DNA of 64,000 nt from Morchella semilibera (Eukaryota > Ascomycota > Pezizomycetes > Pezizales > Morchellaceae), in contig WBVU01000003.1 in assembly GCA_009192285.1 (NCBI GenBank), positions 4,371,973-4,435,972 of the forward strand. Direction: 5' to 3'. Under the pieces are notes generated by a model. It did not search any database, was not told the origin of the DNA, and saw only the letters and a list, made by a program, of their open reading frames with translations. The translations under genes were made by a program, and so were the position numbers. Shown here piece after piece: positions 23,447 through 35,131 of this stretch; within the stretch, counting starts at the first letter, position 1; each line of letters begins with the position of its first letter.

Positions 23447-26400
23447 GGGAGAATTAATCCGGTATAAATGGCCTGGAGAAGCCGAGCACAGCAGATAGTT
23501 CCAGTAGCGGAACGGTTGAGTATAAGGGTCGAAGGAGGTTTTGTTCTTTTAGGTGCCTATTTTGGTATCGGAAGATTTGTGTAGATGTTTGCTCTGCACA
23601 TTTGCGTAAAACGAAGTGTTATTAATGGAAGCGCGCTTGGGATCGATGATTTGAGTTGACTGGTATAATAACGCGAGAAAGCTTTGCATGAGTTGATAGA
23701 TCCATGAAATCTAGTGAACTGCGGGAATATATGTTAAACACGTCCCGGCCAGTGCCGGGGTTATAACTGGTCTCTACTCCGGAACATATGCATACTTTAC
23801 CTATGTAGGTGCGTTGGACCGGGAGTAATGCACATTTTGACCCGAAGCCAAGTTATGAAAATACATGTATATAACAACATTTCACTCCATCCGCCGCCAT
23901 CTCTCGACAAAGAGACCTGTACATTCTGACCTGATAATGCCCAAAGATACCCAAATATAATAACTCAACGCGAAATGCTCTCTTGGTGGAAGCTTCAATT
24001 ATCGCCTGAAAAATTAATTGTGAAACCTGGGGAATTTCTCTCACGGATAAAGGTCACGTTTTAGGTGATAGATGATGGTATAAAGCTGTCCGCTATATTT
24101 ACTAGCCTTTAGAATACTTAGATGTGCTATATTTTCAACCCGGGCGATGCTCCCTTATTCTGGCCCGAATGTATCAATCAACCATCCTCGTACTTATGGA
24201 CCCTCTTGTACGTATACGCTTGATCATGATAAACCATAGTTTTTGAGTGTACAAAACCAGAAATGCTCAAATGACCGCCTTGAAAATATATTATAGATAT
24301 ACCTGAAAATTGGGGTGAAAATTCTAGGATCCTCTAAGCCCCACCTTGCGACAACCCCCAGCGCTTCTTCAAGTGGTGAAATTTTCTATCAATATTGGGT
24401 AATTATATTATTGGTTTGGTAAAAAATTATAACCTACTAAAACCTATGTCCTCGTACCGAATGCATGTACTTGGGGCGAAATTAAGTATTGTCCCAACCG
24501 CGCTGGCAACCATGCTACCGCGAGAGACAATACTTAATTTCACCGCAAGTAGGTACTCTCGTAATTGCCCGTATTGTAACCTTCTATTGTCCAACTACCA
24601 CGTGATCTAGGTATATCTAGAGCTTATACTCTTTGTGAGTTCTATCGGCCTTTAAACGAGCGCGGGTTACGGCCCGCTTTAATTTTGGGTGGGGTGTCTC
24701 CGATTGGCAATGACGTTAATGAAAAGAGTCGCTATATAGGTAGAGAATACAATAAAACCCAAGAGCCCGGGAATAGCTGCACTAGCTGGTGTCTGCTTAA
24801 TTTGATTTTACGAGGCCTCGAGCTAGCGCTCCGCCGCCGCCTCAAACTCCTTGATAGCTGTAAGGTTACACAATATTTATAATGTACCTACATGTACATG
24901 TATTCAGATATATATACTCTGTATGTGGAGATCTAGAGGAGAAACTTTAAATAAATGTACTACAGCACGTACAGCTTGGGAGCCGGCTAACAAGGTAACG
25001 TAGAGTACATCATATGTACATACATGTAGGCACTAACATGTATGTTAGAATCTGACCCTAGTTGTACTCTTCATGATGTGCCCCCTGTCCGTACATTTAT
25101 GCAAGGAACCACTGACAAGGTATGGAATTTGGATAAATCCTCTAGATGTACAACCTACATGATGTTGTATGACTATGGGAATACGGAAATTGTACTATAG
25201 ATGTACACACAGATGTACACACTTACATATTGAATTCCGGAATCATTGTCAATTACACATTCCATGCTATAGTAATTTCTATTACACAAAAACATAATGA
25301 CCTAGGCCTGAAGAATTACTCTAGTCCTTTGCACACTGTATTTTCCCTTGAAACAACAGGCCGCCTAAGGGTGTATATATTAGTATGTACATACATGTAC
25401 TTCATGTAAGAGCAAGATGGGTACATGTGGGTATATGTAAGTAAATACACAGACATGCAAGCGTGTATGTACTACATCAATATTCTCTCCTTAATTTTCC
25501 CCGGGAAAATCAAATACATGGACTGTCTGACATGTGAAAGTGCATGAAGATCATAGTACATGCGTGTATTCCACCCCATGTAGATTACAATCGATAATTT
25601 CAGTACCGAGACCCTTTCGCCTACGTTTCCCCGGGATCGAGGTAGGAAGCCGAGCGTTGTGACACGATCGTTGGATCTATGTACTCTAGTATGTTGCCGT
25701 GCTCCCCTAACCCCTCCTCTACCTCCACAGCATGCACGGGACCCCGCTCTGTCTTAGCTTGAGGTTTATTTTTATTTTTATTTGTGTTCATCGGATCTAT
25801 GTAGTCAGTCACGCATGTCAGTCTGGCAGTTAGTGAGTCTTTTGACACTGTCAGCCTCTCTTCCCCACCTCTTCACCTCATCCTCCTGATCTCCTCCATC
25901 TTCCCACTCCACCCAAAATTTCATTTCTCTCTACCTCATCTTACCTTCCTCACACTGGTTTCTGTTGCGCAAAACAGTTAGCCATCTCCCGCTGCTACCC
26001 CTGGGGTTGTTACAGAAGCCAGCCACTACCCCCCCGCCGAGACTACGTGGAAAACCTGAGGATCTCTCATCAACGGGTTTAGTTAGTTAGTGGGGAGTGT
26101 GGCTAGTTAGTTAGGTTAGGTTAGGGCTAGTTTTCTTTCCTTTTTCTTTTTCTTTATTTTTTTAAAATTGCAAATTAATTTATACGTGTTTTGTCGTCAA
26201 ATTTGTGTTTTGTGTTTTGTGTCCTGTGTTTTGTGTTTTGTGTTTTATTCTGGCCTGGGCCTGGGTTTCTCATCGTCTCATCGTATCGTCCCGAGGGATA
26301 GCTTTCACCTAATACCTACAATATTATTTCAACCAACCAACCGCGCCCACCACCTGCCTCCCCTGCTTATTGCATGCCGCGGAGGTCAATGCATTGATCC

Positions 26401-26536
26401 CACTCTATTCCCGCCCTCCTGTTCTCATCTCTGCCCTCCTCACTCCCGAGCATCACACCCTCAACACTGCGGACTCATCCACCACCCACCTCATGGGTAT
26501 CACGCACCAGCTCCAAAGATCCTCTACATAACGAAC
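23447..26536. other. Gene-poor AT-rich region and bHLH 5' leader
   Basis: Mostly AT-rich unique sequence with many TACATGTA and ATGTAC motifs from 24880 to 25600. From about 25850 it becomes pyrimidine-rich, and 26091-26130 carries TTAGTTAGGTTAGG-type repeats. A TGTGTTT array lies at about 26203-26246. The last 600 bases are probably promoter and 5' leader of the bHLH gene. Confidence 0.5.
24469..24550. repeat. 82-bp hairpin element
   Basis: Arms 24469-24493 and 24526-24550 are complementary at 23 of 25 positions, ACTTGGGGCGAAATTAAG being the outer left part. The loop is 32 nt. No coding capacity; MITE-like or hairpin RNA-like. Confidence 0.65.
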
Positions 26537-27139
26537 ATGGCCGGCCCCTCACCCGCACCACCAGCACCAGCACCAACAGGAGCATCTTCAAAACTAGCAG
26601 CACCTACAACCCCACCGCCACCGCCGTCAACCGCAGCAGTAGCATCACCGTCAAAACGTCGGAGCTCGTCATCGTCATCACCGTCATCGTCTACCACGAC
26701 AAACACAGCCACAAACAACACAAAACGGCAGCGAAGAAAAGCGCCGGCAGCATCCACATCGGCAGAAGAAATGGAGCCGAGCACAGAGCGTCCAAGACTG
26801 AGTGAGCAAGAAAAAAAGAACAACCATATCGCGTCGGAGCAGAAAAGGCGTATGGCAATTAGGGAAGGGTTCGATCGGTTGACAGAGATCGTGCCGGGAC
26901 TAGAGGGACAGGGGAGAAGCGAAAATATCGTTTTGAAGAAGTGTAGGTGTTCTGTCTATTGTCTATTGTCTATTGTCTATTGTCTATCGTCCTATAAGGC
27001 GTCGAGAGGAATGGGGGTGAAGCGTGCTGATATGTGAATACTAGCCGTCGATCATATGCGCGATGTATTGAACGAGCGTCAGCAGCTGATAAAGCAGATC
27101 CAAGCCCTGGGCAGGGAAGTTCCACCGGAGTTCCAGTGA
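26537..27139 (+). CDS. bHLH transcription factor, INO4-like
   Basis: Exons 26537-26942 and 27045-27139 joined by a 102-nt GTAGGT...ACTAG intron give 166 residues. Residues 1-90 are Pro/Ala/Ser/Thr-rich with a basic SKRRSSSS patch and a KRQRRK nuclear signal. The bHLH domain starts near KKNNHIASEQKRRMAIREGF. His5, Glu9, Arg12 and Arg13 of the basic region are present, predicting binding to CACGTG E-boxes (class B). Helix 2 crosses the intron: NIVLKK then SVDHMRDVLNERQQLIKQI. The short C-terminal domain and overall size match Ino4-type partners that heterodimerise to control phospholipid or metabolic genes, but orthology is not proven. The intron contains a TCTATTG short tandem repeat. Confidence 0.88.
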
Positions 27140-30100
27140 GCCCAGTACGTTGATTATACACTGAAGGTCTGCTCTGAGGATTCCTCAGATACATGCTTGC
27201 CTGGTTGCGGGCGAACGGAGTTTGTTTTAAAAATACTGGACTGGATTGGATTGGAGTAGTACTGGGGAAGGTGTTTTTTTGTTTGTTTCCTTTTTTTTCT
27301 CTCTTACCTTTGAACATCACTAAATGTAGTGTATTTTTTATTTCTATTCCTACACGTACTTGTGATTTCTATAACCATCCGCTACATACCATAACAATAA
27401 CTACTTAACTCTACTCACACAACTTACCTCATTTACCCTTCTTACATACCAGTAATTAAAATAGACATTAGCTAACCGCCGTCCCTCCATCATAGAATAT
27501 GATTGGGAGGGGGGAAAACATGCACATCAATCCTTTCCATAGCGCACATCTATCACATGCGAAATCTGCCAATTTCTCGGTTTCACTAGGCCTGTTGGTC
27601 CTTACCGGTCTGGGGTACTAGTGGGGGCTTTTTACCCTTCGCCTTGCCATCCCGCACCCTAACCCTAGTAGAATGGGGGGTACTTACGGGCCAGGTGTTC
27701 ACCACATAAATAAGTATAGTATGTATTCTGAGAGGTCGCGCCTACAGTTTTAGACCGGTGCGATATTACCTTATGATCTACCGGCCGTGTATACGGGCAC
27801 GAATACGTAAAGGCATTGTGTTTGTGGAATTGGAGACTCCCGAGTATAAGGGTTCGGTGGCGAGTTATGTCATGATCAGGAAGGCACAAATTATAAAGCG
27901 GACAGATTTCAAAAACGGACACATCGGTTGGGTCATCAACACCCAGCCTTACATGTTACGATCAGCTGCCAATCGGGGTTTATTACATACAATCCGCCAA
28001 GATCCTCTGTCATAGCAGTACTTCTTATTTTGGTCTGGCGCCGCCTAATTGGGTATATACATGTATAGAAGCGCGACCGAGTTGGCGTAAGCTTTTTGTG
28101 TTTAAATATTTAGTTCTTGGCGACCAGTTTTTGGTAAAATTTAAGCTCAAAATCTGGAAATGCGGCCGTTACCAAAACGCCCTATTGCCATCTTAACTCT
28201 TAGTATATATCTCGTGGCTATTAGAGAACTTTTTACGACCTTGCCATCATCAATTCCCATCGAGTGATACTTCATGAATCAAATTGTGCAGTATATTCGA
28301 CATCTTGCATGGCAGTAACATAAGACATTCTACATGCCAAGATTGCCCTGTTTTAACTTGGGCAGATACTATTGACTACATGTAAATGTAAAAAAATACT
28401 CATACTAACACCTTATTGTGTTTATTACCATCTACATTGCCTAATCGATCAGTAGGTGTTCGGCCTGGAATATTGGAAGTAAATGGAGTAGAAACAATAC
28501 AGAATGTATATCTCTATTCACATGATTTACCAGATCTGAAAAAAAAAACCCTACTCGTAAAATATGGAGTTTTCGTTATAGCTACACATAAATATACCCA
28601 TATAAACACCTTATCGGGCAACTCCAGATAAACTGCTAAGAAACTAATAGCTACTGAAATCATATGGAATTGATGTAGTAAACTGTCCCCATACTTCTTT
28701 CCTCTATATACAAGAACTGTCTAAAATAAAACTCCCGGGTCAAATACGCTAGGGGCACTGGGGATCCCATATTTATATAAACTTGCATATAGTAGCCGAA
28801 CTCTCTAGCTGTTTAATCTACTCTCGCGGAGTGAAGCGGTTTATGTCAAAAGGGGGGGGGGGGGGTAATTGGCTGTATACCGCAAAATAGTAAATTCTTA
28901 CTAGATGCTATACTACTAATCGGCATAGTTCCTTGGGGCGGCTTCAAACTGGCCCGGGGAGGATGGATAGGCAGCTGTAGTCCTTTGCACGTAAAACACT
29001 TTCTGACTCCATTAGTTAGCTAGCTACTAGACAACCTGTTTCTGTTCTCACCCTGTGATATATGCCATTGCTGGTCACGGGCCATTGTGCGTGATATAGC
29101 TCCGTTATTCAGGCCGGGTGGTTTTACTACTGGCCCGAACAAACCCTAGGAGGACGGGCTCGGATGCGTGGGTCGAAGCTGTGTAGAGCTTGCTGGTCGG
29201 CTGGCATATTGGTCGATGGGGTCCGGTGGTTTGATAGACGGGTGCGGGCCTGGTTGAGAGATGGGTTGTGCTACGTATGACACCGGCTATCGGTAACAAT
29301 AGCGGGGACATATCCTATCGGAGGGGCTAGGGCATTACTGTTCCGGATCTTTTTGGGACGCATTTGGAGTTCCCCGACGTCAAAAAGACTGCTGTCGGAG
29401 CGGGAGGGCTGTCGGATGGCTGTAGGAGCTGAGTTTAGATAGAAGGATAAGTCCAGCGGTCTTTAGCCCCCATGGGCTTCATTTAAGTTTCCGACAAGAA
29501 AATCAACTATTTTTAGCCCCCCTATTTTCGGTGGCTACATACATACAATACATGTATGTACATGTAGATAGAAGAAGTACTACATGTAATAATGTATAAA
29601 ATCGTTGTTATCCTGGGTTAACGTGACTGGCACCATAGTCCCTACCTGACCCTGCATATATATATACATCACGCCTCTCTAGCCACATGTTTTAATGCAC
29701 CACCGAAGGTCATCCACTACAGGGGCTAGGACCCACCTCTAATAGAAGACTTTCAACCTCACTAAAACCTCTCTATATCTATCACTTCGTGTTACGACTT
29801 CGGGCTATGTTGCGTGAAAAAGGATTAATCATGGGCTTCACTTGTCATCGGGTTTCTATTATGTTCTTTGGGTTTCGGTTACAGGGTTTCTTTTGAGTCA
29901 ACGGTTTGGATTTCTAATATGGCTTTCTTTGGGTTCCTCAGCTCACAAATTCATGGCCCAAGACCCCTTTATACTGGTGGGTAGGGTACAAAAAGGGCTA
30001 TTAAAAGAATTACTAATAGGAGGATAGGAATCTAAATACATAGAACAGTTTCACTAGAATATTACCATGTAAAATCGCCTCATTTTCATAGGCCCTTATA

Positions 30101-30727
30101 ATTAGCTTATTGTTCCAACAATGGGCGTGGGCTGTTCCAGTACGACTTTAATTTCCAAGGGGTTGAATAGCTCGATATTTGGGATAGTCTGTGTCACTGG
30201 AAGCTCTTTTATATTCTCTGCCTCCTGCTAGACGTATTCGACGGGATAAAAATACCTGGTCTAACATCACGCTACTGGTGAGATAAGTAATGAACGTACT
30301 TAGACTTCACTCAAGACTAATGCAAACTATATACAGTAGAGTCTCGATAGTAGCACATATATGGCCGGAAACATATTCTATTATGCTCTACCGAGAATGT
30401 AGTTGTATCAAGAGCCGAGAACCAACCGGGCCTGCCCAGGATTGGCCAACAGTATATATATATGCTGCTATTAGAACTTCATCGTCGCTGCTGATAAACC
30501 GAGTACTAATAACTATCAAAGAAAGGGGGGGGTATAACCCTGAAAAGGAGGTATTAATGTATCGATCCCAAGCTTCTCCACGGCTATATTGCAGCCTGCC
30601 CAGTTTTAAGACATACCTACAAAACGTTCTATGCTAACAAAAAACTTTACCGACAATAACTTTTTAGAACCATGAGATCATGTATGCTACACCCAGAGAC
30701 TCCGTGTAATTAACGAGCATAATTTGC
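27140..30727. other. Gene-poor region
   Basis: No gene recognised. Frames at 27758-28015 and 30290-30637 lack domain features. TACATGTA occurs repeatedly; a G-run of about 15 lies near 28851. At 30327 a TA is followed by CAGTAGAGTCTCGATAG, which resembles the terminal sequence of TA-targeting Tc1/pogo elements, but no matching second end was found. Confidence 0.45.
29310..29440. repeat. Dispersed repeat, copy 2
   Basis: Diverged copy of 21322-21550. Compared with that copy it shows C-to-T and G-to-A type differences (for example GAGCGTTACCG versus GGGCATTACTG), a pattern compatible with repeat-induced point mutation. Confidence 0.5.
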
Positions 30728-31348
30728 TCACTGCCCAATCCTCAAGAGTTCCAGCTCTTTCCGCACCAACCGTTTCAGCCGTTTCCTCTCTCTCCGCTCT
30801 TCTTTACTCTCCTCCTTCACCGTACTGATCTTACGTTTCTTATCCCGCTTGCTCTTCTTCTCCTTCTTTGCTTTCTTCTCTTTCTTCCTTTGAAGCCTCC
30901 TCTCTGCCTCACTGGACGTTGAAATGTCCTCTGGAATTTCCTCAACCTCTTTCACCATTCTCTCGATTTCTCCCTCTAGTATACCACCCTTGACGAAGCG
31001 AATGTAGTATTTTGCCATCTTTTCCATCCCCATTGCGCTTGATAATGGCGCAGTCTGCTTCACCGTAACACCGCCGGATGCGCCGCCGGAGACATCGAGG
31101 TTCTTGAGCTGGTTATCGAAGGCCTTCTCCCACCATTGATCCGACGAGTGCTCCTTTTTGCCTGTTATTCCCCGCGAACAAATATCAGCACCGCCCAACC
31201 TGACCGAAAACTTATAACCCCGGCCGGGTTATGAGGTAGAGGTACCAAGTCCATAGGTATTCTTCTTCTGTGAATACAAAATTGGTCGCTGCGTAAGACC
31301 GCGACCGTTTGTCCATTTAAAATGGTCCTTTGTGAATTTGATCGGCAT
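30728..31348 (-). CDS. TMA23: Ribosome-biogenesis protein, TMA23/GPATCH4-like
   Basis: Exons 31348-31246 and 31161-30728 joined by an 84-nt GTACCT...AACAG intron give 178 residues. The conserved core is GLTQRPILYSQKKNTYGLGK followed by SDQWWEKAFDNQLKNLDV, matching the segment after the G-patch in Tma23 and GPATCH4 (GL..PILV..K....G.G......WW...FD..LK.L.V). A second block is MEKMAKYYIRFVKGGILEG. The C-terminal third is a long Lys/Arg/Glu-rich stretch (KKEKKAKKEKKSKRDKKRK), typical of nucleolar assembly factors. The N-terminus lacks the canonical GW of the G-patch. An open, Met-less, protein-like frame continues upstream to about 31437, so an additional 5' exon is possible and the chosen ATG is uncertain. 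Confidence 0.8.
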
Positions 31349-34300
31349 CTTAGGAGGCGAGATTCGATGCGCTGGTCCGCCGTCAAAGTATTCAAAATTT
31401 GGTAAAGGTGGGTGAGGAAAACCTTTGAATGCCGGGTAACCTTCGAATCACGTGCAGAGGAATTAGCTGCGGCTAAACACCAAACTATTGGAATCAGCTA
31501 GTCTCGTTCCCACCCAGCGGTATTTTTTTGGCTCAATAGAGAGTATTTATCAAGTGTCAAAAATTTACACTTCGCCACATTAAAAAGTGGTTGCCGAAAC
31601 CGCCAATTCTGACCAAATTCCCAAGTTGGGGATGTAGGGTACGCCTGGGGGCGTTTACTATACTGCATGTAGTTTGCGTATTTCACAGTAAGTGTGAAGA
31701 TTAATTAGGTACGGAGTTTCTCCTATCATACCTTCCTGGTGTGGTTAATTACATGTAGGTTACTGAGGGAAACTGTCAGTTTTTCCTCCCGCAACTGTCA
31801 TTTTTGAAGTGTCAGTTGTCGGATTTGACACTTAGTAAATATATAGTACTCTCTAATACTGTGATGAACCTAAATTACATGTATCTATCGAGACTAGAGA
31901 TCAGCACCAATCAGGCTACTGGAAAACACTTATAAAGACATGTAAGCGATAATATGAGTGGAGGACAAGTAGACACGTAGACAAGTATATATATTGTAGT
32001 GATTGAGGACGCTCACTGGAATATAATCATCATCCTCTCCCTCTCTCTCATCCCTTTCATTCGATCTGCTTTGAAGAACTTGCGAGGACCCGCAGTACCT
32101 AGCGCTGCTCATAGGGGATGGGTACGAGACTACCATATGATACCTCCACTCACATGATATCGTCTAGTGTACGCATTTCAGAGAGATGGACGGATGGGAT
32201 GACCCCCTTATTATCCGCTTCTCTTCACAATTTTTATCCAAACGAACCATTACCTATCCTTACTTCATCCCTAGAACCTCGACATACACCTATCTTAAGG
32301 CGACTCCGAACCTATAGTAGTCTAGATCCACGACCACACACCCTGTTTCATCCCTCTATACTACACACACCCACCTCATACCTCTCATCCTACCCCACCC
32401 CAGACTTCTCATCCCACAATCCCTACAGCGTTCTGTCCATCAACAAACCCCTAACGATACTCCCTGGCACCATAGAAAGATTAAGGAAACACCAACTACG
32501 CCCAGCACCCTACCAGCTCTTACTCGGCGACAATAACGACGATGAAGATGATAGCTCGGACGGCACGATGCAGCAGGAGACTGAAGACCAGAACATATGA
32601 GAGGGTGAAACGGGCCAGGGGATGAGAACGGACCAGAGCAAGGTGAAGGCGGGAACGAGCGAGCGGCTCGACTAGATATAGGTTATGGGATATAGACGGA
32701 ATGTGAGGGTGGGAGATCTCGGGGGAGAGGGATAAGGGGGAAGGGATTTAATTTATGTAGGAAGCTTAAGCAGGATGCTCACAAAACAAAAAAGAGAAAC
32801 GGAAGATGCGAGTAGTAAGTCAAGTCAGGAACCACTATTATAATCTATTATAATCAAATAACTAACACTGAAGGTACAAACTTTAGTATCTAGCTAAGCT
32901 AGAATTACTGAAGGATAAAGGAGGTACATTATCCAGAAGCTGCAGCGAGATAGATTGAATTTATAGTGGTTAGATCTGTTTTCTGCGCTAAGACGAGGAG
33001 CTTATTGAGCAGACCAAGTGATCGGCTAGACAAATTTTTCCCAACTCTGCTACATGAATATAGAACAGTATCTGTTAATGATTGAGTTCTTTGAGACATT
33101 AATGTGTATCTCCGTGGGTATGGAGGAAGAGCTGGATCCTTGCAATTGGTCTTAATTGCTTGCTATTACATGTACTCATGTGCATAGCGGATACCAACCA
33201 CGTGTACTGATCCTGAAATGTCTCATGAATTAGCGTCCTAAGATTACCTTTGCCTGACTTCATGCATATAAACTCGTATAAATCCGCATAAACGTATATG
33301 AAGATATTCTTATACCTATACGCTTCTCGTAGATATCACATACATGTATCCTATATCAACAAACTGGGAATTCCCCTAAATGGGTATCCCAATGCGTCTA
33401 ACCTAGGCCCGTACCCAGCCAAGTTCAGCACTTAGGATTCCCACATGTTCACCTGCTTCAAACTAGGCGATATATTTGTTGAGTATATGGCAGAGCAGAC
33501 AGGATACTCCATTTTGATATAAGACTAGCCGATATATCTATATAAATTGGCTTTAATTATTGATATAATTCTTTACTCAAAATATAGCTAGCTGAATACG
33601 CCGAAGAAAGCAGACCCTGACCGCGAGAATATTAAGACATGTTTAGTCGAGGCGTGGTGAGCTCCCCCTCTGAATATTTTTATTAGTTGATCCTAGATTA
33701 TACTAAGTTGGGCTGACCGTATATCCTTGTTATCCACTCATAGGCTATCACTCGCTAAGTGGTAATCAACGATTTCCACCATTTTTTTTTGCTTACATCA
33801 TTAATTGTAATTTCCACAATTTCTCAACCGGTGCGCATGCTTGGGTCGTATAGAACTATTGGCATTTAATCCACTACTTATAACTCATTATTTAGGTGTT
33901 TTATACCAGTATGGAGGGGGGGTAGTCATGCATAGTACATCACTAAATCTTGTGTATGGCAAATACTAAGATTGCGGGTAAAGAAGTGTAGCGACTCTCG
34001 ACTCAACCTTTTCGCCTTTCGAATTCGATAGTTACAAATAGAACAGAGTAAGATGGCTTAAGTCACGGAAAATGATACTCACGACTCTACAGGAATCAGG
34101 GCTGGAATGGTAGCAGTGTTATGTAATTACTTATCTAAATAGAATAGTCAGGTATCTCTGTCATCACGAAAGGTTTCAATTGGATGGGTAGCTGCCCCGG
34201 ATTTCTGTGGTCTGGCGGGCTACAGCTGTCAGTAGACAAAGAATCGGGTGTGTTAAGGGAGACGGCATACATATACATAGGCAAGCCTCAATCACTATAT

Positions 34301-35131
34301 AAGCCAAGATCAATATTTCTTCTCTTCCAAAACTACAACCTCATGCCGCGCAGCCGCAGGTGGCCCCGACTACGTGCGAGGATGTTTATCCCACATCACA
34401 TCATTGAACAGGGTTGTGAGTTTTCTGGATCATTCAGTGTCGGCGGTTTCTCGAACTGGCGATTACATATGCGGCCGGAGGCCGCTCCTCACTAGTACTT
34501 GTATATTAGGACCTCTCGGATGATGACAAGGTCATCAGCTAAATACAATCCCGCCCCAAAAAACCCAACGCAATACTCATAAGTCATACCTCATCAAAAA
34601 AACAAATACATGATAAACCTCTGTTTTTTTTTTGTTTTGCTTAATAGTACAAAAAAAAATGCCTTATCCCAAATCTCGAAGCAAGAATAGAAAGGAAAGA
34701 AAAACAAAAAGAAAAAAAGTAAAATAGAAAAGAAGAAAAGAGAAATCTTTTTTCTGTCTTTAGTCTTCCATGATATCACCCTCCCGCAAAACACAAAACG
34801 CTTCATAATAATAGTAAGAAGGCATACAGTAATAAAAATCTATCTCAATCTCGATTGCAGTAAGGGTGGTAAATTGCGTGGTGTAAATAGGATCCCCTCG
34901 CTTTTTGCCCCCGAAGCTTAGACTCATATAGTGTGAAAAGTTTTTAAAAAAAAAGGTTTCCCTTAACAAAAGGTTCTCAAAAGAAGAGAAAAAAAACAAA
35001 ACAAGAAAGAACCCGTTTACCCATTGATTTTTTGCAATTTTAAACGACAAGGACAAAACACAGAACCACGACCAACACTGGAAAAAGTGAAAATACAACT
35101 AAAAAGAAGATACATGGCCACGACCAGATAT
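31349..35131. other. Gene-poor AT-rich region downstream of RPB1
   Basis: Apart from the doubtful frame at 32118-32600 nothing gene-like is seen. TACATGTA is at 31750, 31876, 33167 and 33341. From 34590 to 35100 A/T-homopolymer-rich sequence probably forms the RPB1 3' flank. Confidence 0.45.
32118..32600 (+). CDS. Hypothetical small protein (doubtful)
   Basis: An uninterrupted 160-codon frame with a Pro/Ser/Leu-rich body and an acidic tail (NNDDEDDSSDGTMQQETED). No domain is recognised, no introns are evident, and it lies in a repeat-rich region. It could be a real lineage-specific gene or a chance frame. The acidic low-complexity C-terminus is the only mild support. Confidence 0.25.
   Translation: MGTRLPYDTSTHMISSSVRISERWTDGMTPLLSASLHNFYPNEPLPILTSSLEPRHTPILRRLRTYSSLDPRPHTLFHPSILHTPTSYLSSYPTPDFSSHNPYSVLSINKPLTILPGTIERLRKHQLRPAPYQLLLGDNNDDEDDSSDGTMQQETEDQNI

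Larger units (their letters stand above)
23862..33348. repeat. Dispersed TACATGTA octamers, central gene-poor block
   Basis: Exact copies start at 23862, 24889, 24895, 25021, 25392, 28058, 28377, 29549, 29559, 29581, 31750, 31876, 33167 and 33341; none is in a coding exon. The form TA-CA-TG-TA is that expected for an excision scar of a TA-targeting transposon with CA...TG ends. Further copies are at 4721, 5804, 15912, 18573, 19910, 43936, 47424 and 50427. Confidence 0.7.

Noticed and set aside
30290-30637. Frame following a TA-CAGTAGAGTCTCG transposon-like end
   Set aside because: No DDE/D transposase motifs and no matching second terminus.
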